From assembly GCA_035506295.1 (NCBI GenBank), contig DATJPR010000206.1, positions 1 through 39,935 on the forward strand: a stretch of 39,935 nucleotides of DNA, in the 5' to 3' direction. Position 1 is the stretch's first letter. Every line of letters begins with the position of its first letter. This DNA comes from DATJPR01 sp035506295. Lineage in GTDB: Bacteria; Bacteroidota; Ignavibacteria; UBA10030; UBA6906. Under the pieces are notes generated by a model. That model was not told the DNA's origin. It did not search any database and saw only the letters and a program-made list of their open reading frames with translations. Below, in pieces: positions 6,933-14,568 of this stretch. Both the position numbers and the translations under genes were made by a program.

Positions 6933-7105
6933 GGAAGTCTTCTTGAAGAAGGTCTCATAGACGTCTGGCTCTCAAGTCGGCGCAAAAGCCGGAAGGTTCA
7001 CTTTCCCCACCCTTCTGAGCATGCGTGACATCCGACTGCGAGTATCCCTCCATCGCCCTTCTTGCGTACCAATGCCGACGGAGAAATGCCTGAAGAATAT
7101 TGAGA

Positions 7106-8506
7106 TTAGTTGGTGCCGGCGCATTGATTCTTCACGTCTTGCAGAAGTCTGTCCAGATCAGCACGGGAGAAGTAGCGACCACGGGAGAATACACATTCTA
7201 TCTGATCGACGTTTCGTATGTCCTCCAAGGGATTCGAACGCAACAATACGAAAGAGGCGGTTTTCCGTTCGGCAATGGTTCCCAGTCGATTGTCAACACC
7301 CATGAACTTGGCGGGAACGATAGTGGCGCTTCTTAAAATCTCTGCCGGTGAGAGGCCCGCCTCCTGCCACAACGCCATTTCTTCATGCACCGAATACCCG
7401 GGAATCACCCCGGGAGAAAGGAGGTCCGTCCCCACCATGAGTGGCATGCCATTCACGGAAAGCTGTTTGACCACCTCTTCCATGGCCGGCAGGATCTTCT
7501 GCACGATCCCGTTCTCGGGCTGGCTTCCCCACAGTGCCTTCCAGAATCCTTTCATCATGGGTGAAGTATACTCCAGCATCGGATAGTTGCCGGAAAAGAT
7601 TTCTTTGTAATGCGCACCGTGTTTGAAAACAACCAGAGTGGGGCAGACGTGCATCCCTGTCGAGCCGATCCTTCTCAGCGCCGCTTGGAATTCTTCAGTG
7701 TGCACATCCTTCAACCTGAGGAAATAGGGAATGTCTGTCCCCATGCCCCTCGTGGAGAAGTCCACCGGGTCGCCGAGAGCTTTCGCGACCAGCTTGCCGA
7801 ATCCGAAGAGATGTTCACTGCTTTTCATCCCTGCCCTTGCTGCATCCTCGATATAGACGGCTTCGGGGACGTGGCCCACCACCTTGATCCCGTGCTTCCC
7901 GGCTTCATCCGCGATGGCAAGGAAGACTTCACTTCTTAAGCCGCTGTACACTTTGATTTGATCCACTCCTGCCGCGACCTGTTTGCGCACCGCTTCTCTG
8001 CCCGCTTCCGGCGTCGCACATCCGATGGCAATCTGTGGAATGGTCGGCGGATCACCATCAAGAATGGATCCGGTCGTAATCATCTCCGGTCCAAGGATCT
8101 TCCGACTGTTCAACCGTTCGCGCACTGCAAGCGCCGCCGGTGTGGAGTTGCCCATGTCCCTTACGAAAAGAACCCCATAGGCAATCATCATTTTTCCGTA
8201 TACCGCCTCGTCGTAATAGTGAACGTGCGCGTCAAATAACCCCGGGATCATAAAGAGCCCCTTACCGTTTATGACCGTGTGACGGGATGCTTCGTCTCCT
8301 CCGGATCGGGGAGTGATTCGCGCGATCAGACCGTTTCGTATTTCTACGGTCCTGTTCTCCTGAATCTCTCCTTTTTCAACATCGACAACGGAGACGTGTG
8401 TTATGAGATAGGTATCAGTCCGAAGGGAATCACCGGGCTGTGCGTTCAACCGATTTTGTATGCACGCCGCGAAGACGACGATGAGGAGAACTGCGGGCGT
8501 TTTCAT
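7106..8506 (-). CDS. Exported amidohydrolase (imidazolonepropionase/prolidase-like)
   Basis: 466 residues. A signal sequence (residues 1-22) is followed by the metal-dependent hydrolase beta-sandwich and TIM barrel. Metal ligands are visible in FDAHVHYYD (H94, H96), the candidate carboxylated lysine in DQIKVYSG (K185), H212 in VVGHVPEA, H232 in SSEHLFGFG, and an aspartate in MVGTDLLSPG. The C-terminus returns to the sandwich (TIAERKTASFVLLRSNPLEDI). Relatives act as Xaa-Pro dipeptidases or on cyclic amides; the substrate is not evident. GGAG lies 6 bases before ATG 8506, and a promoter-like site is at 8540-8571. The 173 bases to the next gene hold nothing recognisable. Confidence 0.88.
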   Translation of the reverse strand: MKTPAVLLIVVFAACIQNRLNAQPGDSLRTDTYLITHVSVVDVEKGEIQENRTVEIRNGLIARITPRSGGDEASRHTVINGKGLFMIPGLFDAHVHYYDEAVYGKMMIAYGVLFVRDMGNSTPAALAVRERLNSRKILGPEMITTGSILDGDPPTIPQIAIGCATPEAGREAVRKQVAAGVDQIKVYSGLRSEVFLAIADEAGKHGIKVVGHVPEAVYIEDAARAGMKSSEHLFGFGKLVAKALGDPVDFSTRGMGTDIPYFLRLKDVHTEEFQAALRRIGSTGMHVCPTLVVFKHGAHYKEIFSGNYPMLEYTSPMMKGFWKALWGSQPENGIVQKILPAMEEVVKQLSVNGMPLMVGTDLLSPGVIPGYSVHEEMALWQEAGLSPAEILRSATIVPAKFMGVDNRLGTIAERKTASFVLLRSNPLEDIRNVDQIECVFSRGRYFSRADLDRLLQDVKNQCAGTN

Positions 8507-8539
8507 GAGAGCTCCGCGATATTTGAGAACTTACTCTTT

Positions 8540-8571
8540 CAAATATATACGGGGACCCGTGCTCGTAGCAA
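8540..8571 (-). promoter_or_regulatory. Candidate Bacteroidota-type promoter of the amidohydrolase
   Basis: On the minus strand TTG (8571-8569) is followed after 21 bases by TATATTTG (8547-8540), an exact match to the TAnnTTTG -7 element. A transcript would start about 25-30 bases before ATG 8506. Confidence 0.5.
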
Positions 8572-8616
8572 CAATGATGGGATCGTTGAAAAGATGATGG
8601 GACAGTTGGAGGGCGC

Positions 8617-9525
8617 CTAGCGACGGAGGGACTGCAACACGATCTTTTTATACTTTTTCGAGATGGGGATTGGTAGGTCCGAGCCGGAGATTTGAAGTTT
8701 GTATCCGGCCTCGTTTCCAGCGAGAGACGTCACACGATGAAGGTTCACGATGAACCCATGATGGCACCGCTTGATAAACTCACATTGCCTGGCAATGTCT
8801 TTCTCGGCCTTCGATAAGGTGCTCCTGAGCAGACCGTGCTTTTCACGGCCGTTCTCCGTCCAGTGCACGTCGATGTAGTTCTCTTGTGATGTGATGTACG
8901 TCAGCGACTCCGCAGTAACCGTGATCACTTCCCGGAGGTTCGATGCGTACAAGGACAGGGAAGTCATCTCGGGAACTCTATTGAGAGATTCTCTGATGCC
9001 GGTGTTAATTGCGTTTACGACCGTGATCTTCTTCCTGAGAAGGAAGGAGTTGTAGAGCACGACCACAATCACGGTCGGCAGCAGTCCAATAAGGAATGTC
9101 TGAAACATCATGGAAGGGAATGAAGCCAGGAAATTCGAGGAATCAACGGCGACCAGTCTCATCGATGTGTGTCCGGCGGCGACCCGGCTATATATCGTCA
9201 AATTGCTCACGGCAACGACTGCGTGGATCCAGAGTAACCAAAGCGCTGTTGTTCCCACATTATAGGTTTTGATGAAGATCTTCTGGAGAATATACAGGTG
9301 GAAAGCAAAGATGGCGGAGCCCGCAACACAGACAGACCCAATGAGCGTGAGTCGGACGGCAGGCGGAAAAAGGGCCAATCCGAAAGGCCCGAGGAACCAA
9401 AGGAACAGGAAGTAGATGAGGGGAAGTGCGACGGAAAACAGAAGCTTGATGCGGTTGTCCTTAAGCAGGTCGTAGGGCGAAGAGAGATAGGCCTTCAATG
9501 ATCTGTCTATGGTGAGTCGAGGCAT
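8617..9525 (-). CDS. Membrane-anchored LytTR DNA-binding regulator
   Basis: 302 residues. The N-terminal half has about four transmembrane helices (near residues 27-47, 57-80, 92-112 and 135-160). The C-terminal 100 residues form a LytTR DNA-binding domain: ITSQENYIDVHW, LLRSTLSKAEKDI, FIKRCHHGFIVNLHRVTSL and LPISKKYKKIV are hallmark segments. Instead of a response-regulator receiver it has a membrane domain, an arrangement frequent in Bacteroidota. It may sense an envelope signal directly. Targets are unknown; the amidohydrolase, beta-lactamase-like protein and esterase next to it on the same strand are plausible ones. Confidence 0.88.
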   Translation of the reverse strand: MPRLTIDRSLKAYLSSPYDLLKDNRIKLLFSVALPLIYFLFLWFLGPFGLALFPPAVRLTLIGSVCVAGSAIFAFHLYILQKIFIKTYNVGTTALWLLWIHAVVAVSNLTIYSRVAAGHTSMRLVAVDSSNFLASFPSMMFQTFLIGLLPTVIVVVLYNSFLLRKKITVVNAINTGIRESLNRVPEMTSLSLYASNLREVITVTAESLTYITSQENYIDVHWTENGREKHGLLRSTLSKAEKDIARQCEFIKRCHHGFIVNLHRVTSLAGNEAGYKLQISGSDLPIPISKKYKKIVLQSLRR

Positions 9526-9595
9526 ATCGTTCCCGAGGCTGTGCGACTAAATCTCCCCAATTCTTAATCCTCGACAAAGGTAGGAAATTCCGGGA

Positions 9596-9623
9596 CGGAG
9601 AAGGGGTGAATGACCCTTCTCCG
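9596..9623 (-). terminator. Strong hairpin after the esterase gene
   Basis: CGGAGAAGGG (9596-9605) and CCCTTCTCCG (9614-9623) form a perfect 10-bp stem with an 8-base loop, about 30 bases downstream of the esterase stop on the minus strand. There is no U-run after it, so termination is likely but not proven. Confidence 0.45.
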
Positions 9624-9654
9624 TGAGGGTTGGCCGCGATGAAGATGATAGCAG

Positions 9655-11172
9655 CTATTCCTGATAGCATTGATATCTAAAAGGAATGGCTGTCGGGTTT
9701 GTCCCGGTATCCGGATTCAAGTACAGCAACTGAAACACTCCGCTTTGGTTCTTCTGAAAGTATTCAATACGGATTGGATAGAAACCTTTCTCCAGTGGAA
9801 GCACATATGACTGTATGCTCATAGCAGAGTGAACACCATCATTGTCGACGATGAGTTTGTTTCCGAGAAACAATCTTGAGCCGTCGTTGGAGACGAGTGC
9901 AAAAATGTAGGAGCCGTCCTTGACTATTTCGACGTAGCCTTCGAACACGCACCCAAAGTTCGTCTTCGCCGGAAGGTCCTTCAGAGCAAAGGCACTGTCG
10001 GCGACACCGGTCTTCACAGGTTTCAGCTTCGCGAAATCAGGCAGTTTCTCCCACTCCCCTTCGTAATAAGAATACTTCAGCCCGCCGGCCTTAATCTTCT
10101 CGGGCTTGGGAACCGAGGGGAGCGCCTCACCGAGTTCAAAATTCCCTCTCGCCGTCTTGTCATATTTGCCACCGGCAGAAAATGATTTCATAACCAGATG
10201 AGCCGGAGCGGTCAGGATTACCACCTGGCCAGCCTCCTGAGACGTCCTGGTTGGTTCTTCTCCGTTGAGGGTATATCTCACTTCCGTGGGTTTGTCAACG
10301 ATGAAGATCGGAATTCGATTGCCTCTGAGCATGATGCCATTCATCGGATGAAAGATGAGTGGAGAATTGGAATACCCCGAGTAGGCGAACTTGATTCCGT
10401 CGTACATTGCCTTCAGCCGCACGGAGTTGTGCTTTTCATTCGGATAAGTCTCTGCTTTCCAATGCAGGTTTTCGGGTGCTACACGTCGAAGAATCGAATC
10501 CAAGCGGCCGATATCGCTATTTTCAGACCTACCGGCGATCCACAAAGTCTTCTCTGCCGGCAGAGTCTTCAGTTTCTCGGCGGCCATCTTCATCAGATAA
10601 TCGCTATTCCAACCGAACGGAGGATCGGTCGCATAGAACGATTCAAATACCTGTGGCTCGGTGAGTAAGGCGTACAACGCGAACAGACCTCCATAAGAAT
10701 GTCCATAGATCGAATTCGACTTGTTCGTTGGGTATTTGCTGTCGATGTATGGGATCAGTTCGTTCTTTATGAAGGATAAGAAATTGTCTGCCCCGCCTGA
10801 GATTGCAGGTTCGGGGACATGGACCGGCAGGAAATCCCTGTCGCGTTGGTTTGCTTTGTCGATATACCGATTTGGAATTGCCACAATTATCGCCGGAGGA
10901 ACATAATTCTCGTCCTGGGCGAATTTATAGATAAATGAAAACGGAGACATTGCCCATTCCCCGTCCGTGATGTAAATGACCTCGTACCTATCGGTCGATC
11001 CGGCCTTGTAGGCCTCGGGCAGAAGAACCTTGATTGACCGTTGTTCTTTGAGAACAGTGGAGTAGATCGAATCACTTATTGCACGCTCTTCCTGAGCATG
11101 CACGGTGAAAGAGATCGACGAACCGAAGATTAGCAGGAAGGTCAAGAATGGCAAGGGGACATAGCGTCTCAT
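9655..11172 (-). CDS. Exported esterase (Fes/IroE-like alpha/beta hydrolase) with PA14-like tail
   Basis: 505 residues. A signal peptide (about 1-26) is followed by an esterase-D type alpha/beta hydrolase, with the nucleophile elbow GHSYGG at 157-162 (Ser159) and the strand YEVIYITDGEWAMSP. A catalytic His is likely in NEKHNSVRL. After residue 280 comes a linker with chitobiase-like TLNGEEPT text, then a C-terminal PA14-like beta module (VEIVKDGSYIFALVSNDGSR, LPLEKGFYPIRIEYFQ) that often binds carbohydrate. The first ATG of the frame (11214) is less likely than 11172, which has AAGGAA 8 bases upstream and opens directly into the signal peptide. The substrate is unknown; sugar esters are possible given the tail. 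Confidence 0.83.
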   Translation of the reverse strand: MRRYVPLPFLTFLLIFGSSISFTVHAQEERAISDSIYSTVLKEQRSIKVLLPEAYKAGSTDRYEVIYITDGEWAMSPFSFIYKFAQDENYVPPAIIVAIPNRYIDKANQRDRDFLPVHVPEPAISGGADNFLSFIKNELIPYIDSKYPTNKSNSIYGHSYGGLFALYALLTEPQVFESFYATDPPFGWNSDYLMKMAAEKLKTLPAEKTLWIAGRSENSDIGRLDSILRRVAPENLHWKAETYPNEKHNSVRLKAMYDGIKFAYSGYSNSPLIFHPMNGIMLRGNRIPIFIVDKPTEVRYTLNGEEPTRTSQEAGQVVILTAPAHLVMKSFSAGGKYDKTARGNFELGEALPSVPKPEKIKAGGLKYSYYEGEWEKLPDFAKLKPVKTGVADSAFALKDLPAKTNFGCVFEGYVEIVKDGSYIFALVSNDGSRLFLGNKLIVDNDGVHSAMSIQSYVLPLEKGFYPIRIEYFQKNQSGVFQLLYLNPDTGTNPTAIPFRYQCYQE

Positions 11173-11440
11173 GATTCCAGTTCCTTTCATGGAGAGTCGA
11201 AGGCAGGGGTTCATGTCATATGAAAAGAATCGAAGCCGGGTGCAATTACTGCTTGTTAGCCGAGAGTCTGTGCCACTGCAGGCCTAAACAACCTCAAGCG
11301 CAGTAACTACCGTGAGAACTGAATACTGAAGTGTACGCGGCACATTGCATCGAGTTGCAGGGTGAGAGTGTTAGACTTCTCACGGATTCACCTCTTTTCA
11401 CAGAGCTGTCCTCCCGCCATTCGCATCCCCGAATACAGAA
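11173..11440. other. Non-coding stretch upstream of the esterase
   Basis: No convincing gene on either strand. The region includes the esterase leader on the minus strand. A short pair GTGAGA/TCTCAC occurs near 11362-11383. Open frames crossing it have no ribosome-binding site or recognisable protein features. Confidence 0.5.
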
Positions 11441-11495
11441 CCGGGCCTTGGACAAGTGTCCGATTTGCAGTGCTCGGCACCCGCTCAAGGCCCGG
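11441..11495. repeat. 55-base structured repeat, copy 2
   Basis: CCGGGCCTTG (11441-11450) pairs perfectly with CAAGGCCCGG (11486-11495); inside is GGACA-AG-TGTCC (11450-11461). It has the same length and position relative to the gene 3' end as the copy at 5571-5625. It lies 24 bases after the stop of the DcrB-like gene and probably forms its mRNA 3' end. Confidence 0.55.
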
Positions 11496-11518
11496 TGTGA
11501 AAGACGGAAGTCTGCTTC

Positions 11519-11989
11519 TTACTTGAATTTGAACGAGTTGAAGAACGCTGCGTATTCTGCCTTCATCGCGTCAAACGTGGTCGCAAGTCCGCCCGCGGTC
11601 ATCGTGTACACCTTCGGCAATTTGGCGATATACACGACATCATACTTCATCTTCATCCCGCTCACTTCGCCGGTGTACTTCAACTCCCGGGCGTCGTTCC
11701 CGTTGATGGTGAGCTTGGTCACGGGTTCGAACTGGACATTCTTGAATGCCGTTTCGAGCTGCTGCTTTGCGAACTCGACATACGCGTCGAGGGTCTTGGC
11801 CTGGGGAGGTGCACTGTCGATTGTCAACATCATGCTCACGCCGTTCTTCATGTAATGCTCGGGCACCGAAGAGGTGGTCCTCTTCTTCCATCCGTCAGGT
11901 GCCTTGATCGTGTAGTCGGGCTCTCCGGCGAATGCCGTTGCACTCAGGACAATCGCAAGAGCAAACATAATTCCGATTCGGAGGTTCAT
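11519..11989 (-). CDS. Small exported DcrB/PsbP-like protein
   Basis: 156 residues. An 18-20 residue signal peptide (MFALAIVLSATAFAG) leads into a compact alpha/beta domain. Its pattern, DYTIKAPDGWKKRT, MMLTIDSAPPQA, ARELKYTG and TMTAGGLATTFDAMKAEY, is like the DcrB/PsbP (DUF1795-type) fold with the usual closing FFNSFKF. These proteins are periplasmic or lipid-anchored and their function is generally unknown. GAGGAA lies 10 bases before ATG 11989. Its 3' third and downstream hairpin were duplicated at 5571-5795. Confidence 0.72.
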   Translation of the reverse strand: MNLRIGIMFALAIVLSATAFAGEPDYTIKAPDGWKKRTTSSVPEHYMKNGVSMMLTIDSAPPQAKTLDAYVEFAKQQLETAFKNVQFEPVTKLTINGNDARELKYTGEVSGMKMKYDVVYIAKLPKVYTMTAGGLATTFDAMKAEYAAFFNSFKFK

Positions 11990-12120
11990 CCTGGTATTCC
12001 TCTTGCTAAGGGTGGGCTAGGAGTAGGACGCACTCGCAGCCGGCATGAGGCATGCTCAGCACGCCGTCATGCCGACCACAAGGAAAGGGTGCAGCGTGTC
12101 TTCGGAAACAACCGACGCGG

Positions 12121-13068
12121 CTAGAGGCTTTTGCGAATCTCTTCGAGCTTCCCGGCCGATCCGAGCTTCTGCGACTTCGCCACAATGAACTTCGCGTATT
12201 CATCCATGAATACCGTGCCGTGCTTGCGGAAATCGAATTCCTCGGGATGGTCGCGGAAAAACTCCCGGTGGACGCGCGTCCACACCAGCCGCCCGTCGGT
12301 GTCGATATTGACCTTCGTGACGCCGAGCTTTGCCGCCCGCTGGAACTGGTTGTCGTCCACGCCCTTCGCCGACGGATTGAGCCCGCCGCCCGCCGCGTTG
12401 ATCCGCTTCACTTCTTCGGCCGGCACAGAGCTTGAGCCGTGGAGTACCAGCGGAAACCCCGGGAGCAGTTTCTGGATGGCTTCAATCCGCTCGAAGTGCA
12501 ATCCCTGCGACCCGGTGAATTTGTAGGCGCCATGGCTCGTCCCGATGGCGACGGCCAGGCTGTCGCATCCGGATTGCTTCACGAACGCCTGTGCTTCGTC
12601 GGGATCGGTGAGCCGCGCATTCTTTTCGTCGACCTTGACGTGTTCCTCGACGCCGCCCAGCATGCCCATCTCGGCCTCTACGGACAATCCTTTCGCGTGA
12701 GCTTTCTCCACGACGCGTTTGGTGGAGGCGACATTCTCGGCGAACGGATGATGCGATGCATCGATCATGACCGACGAATAGAAACCCGAATCGATGCAGT
12801 CATAGCACGTGGCTTCGTCGCCGTGATCGAGATGCACCGCGAAAATCGCGGCCGGGAACATCTTTTCGGCGCCGCGAATGATGGCCTCGATCATCGGTAT
12901 GCCGATGTATTTCCGGGCACCTTTCGAAATCTGGACGATGAACGGCGCGCCCGCATCGACGTGGCCCCGGAAAAGCCCGACGGCCTGTTCCGCGTTGTTG
13001 ATGTTGTAGGCGCCAACAGCGTAGCGTCCATAGGCATGCTTAAAGAGTTTTGCAGTCGTAACAATCAT
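12121..13068 (-). CDS. fba: Class II fructose-bisphosphate aldolase
   Basis: 315 residues, full length. It cleaves fructose-1,6-bisphosphate to dihydroxyacetone phosphate and glyceraldehyde-3-phosphate in the cytoplasm with Zn2+. Seen: AYNINNAEQ near residue 20, the metal/catalytic motif VHLDHGDE (H79, D81, H82), the phosphate-binding GTSHGAYKF (176-184), LHGSSSVP with a further zinc His, and NIDTDGR (the substrate-phosphate loop). It runs alone, divergent from the DUF2911 gene. A TATATTATG sequence about 60 bases upstream could be its -7 element, but no good -33 box is seen. Confidence 0.95.
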   Translation of the reverse strand: MIVTTAKLFKHAYGRYAVGAYNINNAEQAVGLFRGHVDAGAPFIVQISKGARKYIGIPMIEAIIRGAEKMFPAAIFAVHLDHGDEATCYDCIDSGFYSSVMIDASHHPFAENVASTKRVVEKAHAKGLSVEAEMGMLGGVEEHVKVDEKNARLTDPDEAQAFVKQSGCDSLAVAIGTSHGAYKFTGSQGLHFERIEAIQKLLPGFPLVLHGSSSVPAEEVKRINAAGGGLNPSAKGVDDNQFQRAAKLGVTKVNIDTDGRLVWTRVHREFFRDHPEEFDFRKHGTVFMDEYAKFIVAKSQKLGSAGKLEEIRKSL

Positions 13069-13211
13069 GTTCTAACCGGTTTGATGTTATTGGTGAGAAA
13101 TGGAGAAGAACGAGGTGAACTACCTTGCCATAATATAGCAAAATTCCGGGAGAACCACGCCCCGTTCCCCCTTTCCCCTCCGGGAACCGTCCCCCAACGC
13201 GGGCTGTTACC

Positions 13212-13226
13212 CTGACGGAACGTCAG
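13212..13226. promoter_or_regulatory. Short palindrome in the divergent fba/DUF2911 intergenic region
   Basis: CTGACG-GAA-CGTCAG is a perfect 6-bp inverted repeat between divergent genes. It could be an operator, but a single 15-base palindrome is weak evidence. Confidence 0.2.
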
Positions 13227-13273
13227 CGTCATCGGCGTAACCCGTGTGTATACGAAGTCTGAAAGGGGCAGCA

Positions 13274-14425
13274 ATGACAAGATTCTTTGTAATGACCGCA
13301 GTTTGGATCGCTCTGGCATCACTCTCTTTGTTCGCCCAGAACACCACTACCGGGCACTTTGTCGTCAGGCTCGGCCGCGATACGATTGCCGTTGAACAGT
13401 ACTCGCTCTCCTCTCACGGGCTAAGGGGGACGAGCGTCACCCGGAGCCCGAAGACGATCGTCCGCGACTTTGAAGCCGAGCTGGGAGCCGACGGCGAACT
13501 CCAGCATTTTCATGTAACTCTCCATCCTGTCGGCGGACCTGTGACGGGCGAGCGCGATTACGTTTATCGAGGGGACAGTATTGAGGTGACATTCAAGCAA
13601 GATACCATGACACGGCGTTCTGTGACCTTCGCACAAGGTCACCCGATCCCGCTCTTTGTAGACATTATCGCGCCGTGGGAGATGGCGCTGCGTCATGCGA
13701 AGCAGAAGGGGAACGGCCGGGAATTCGGCGTACTGGCGGGCAGACAGGTCTTGAAGTACGAAGTGAAAGGAAATCCTCCAGGTCAGCTCGATCTTGCGAA
13801 CCCCGAGAATGACTTCAGTCCCATTCAGGCGACCGTGAACCGTGAAGGTGATGTGGAGAAGTTTGACATGTCGGCAACGACCGACAAGTTTGTCGCCGAG
13901 CGCGTGAAGGGACTCGATGTCGGGATGATGGCAAAGGAGTTTTCCGAACGGGAAAAATCCAGCGGAGCTCTCGGAACCCTGTCCCCGCGAGACACCGTGC
14001 GGGCTGAAATTGGCGGGGCGCATCTGCTCATTGACTACGGGCGTCCCGCGGCGCGAGGACGCAAGATCTTCGGAGGGGTCGTCCCCTGGGATCAAGTCTG
14101 GCGCACGGGCGCAAACGCTGCAACGCAACTGGTGACCGACAAGGAACTCATGTTCGGGGCGACAGTCGTTCCTCCGGGGACGTACTCGCTGTTCACGCTT
14201 CCCACAGCACACGATTGGCTTCTGATCGTGAACCGCCAGCATGGACAATGGGGGACGGTCTATGACGAGTCAAAGGATCTCGCGCGCCTGCCGCTCACGG
14301 TGAAACATCTCCCGGCTCTGAAAGAGCGATTTACGTTTACGATTGATTCTCACGACCATGCAGGCACGATAAGCTTCGAGTGGGGCGATACCGGTGCATC
14401 AATTCCATTTTCCGTTCAACGCTAG
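13274..14425 (+). CDS. Exported DUF2911 protein
   Basis: 383 residues with a signal peptide (MTAVWIALASLSLFAQ). The C-terminal 170 residues match DUF2911, with segments ALGTLSPRDTVRAEIGGAHL, YGRPAARGRKIFGG, PWDQVWRTGANAATQL, PPGTYSLFTLP and WGTVYDESKDLARL. The N-terminal 190 residues are a separate beta-rich region (HFVVRLGRDTIAVEQYSL) that I do not recognise. Function is unknown; DUF2911 proteins are mostly found in Bacteroidota periplasm. ATG 13274 is preferred over 13244 because AAAGGGG precedes it by 6 bases and the signal peptide begins there. Confidence 0.85.
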   Translation: MTRFFVMTAVWIALASLSLFAQNTTTGHFVVRLGRDTIAVEQYSLSSHGLRGTSVTRSPKTIVRDFEAELGADGELQHFHVTLHPVGGPVTGERDYVYRGDSIEVTFKQDTMTRRSVTFAQGHPIPLFVDIIAPWEMALRHAKQKGNGREFGVLAGRQVLKYEVKGNPPGQLDLANPENDFSPIQATVNREGDVEKFDMSATTDKFVAERVKGLDVGMMAKEFSEREKSSGALGTLSPRDTVRAEIGGAHLLIDYGRPAARGRKIFGGVVPWDQVWRTGANAATQLVTDKELMFGATVVPPGTYSLFTLPTAHDWLLIVNRQHGQWGTVYDESKDLARLPLTVKHLPALKERFTFTIDSHDHAGTISFEWGDTGASIPFSVQR

Positions 14426-14568
14426 GAGGCTGGCCAAGCGGTATCACCAGAGTATCACTCCCTTTTCATCCTTTTGATCGATTGTGGCAGTTCCTTTGGC
14501 TGCGTAACTTGCTATGGCTTCCAGCGATCCATCAAATGTCCGGCAGGCTGTACTGTTGAAAGGGTTCC

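Noticed and set aside
14424..14460. tRNA-Ser/Leu-like start (GGAGGCTGGCCAAGCGG) after the DUF2911 gene
   Set aside because: No matching anticodon arm, T-arm or acceptor 3' strand follows; chance likeness or at most a tiny fragment.
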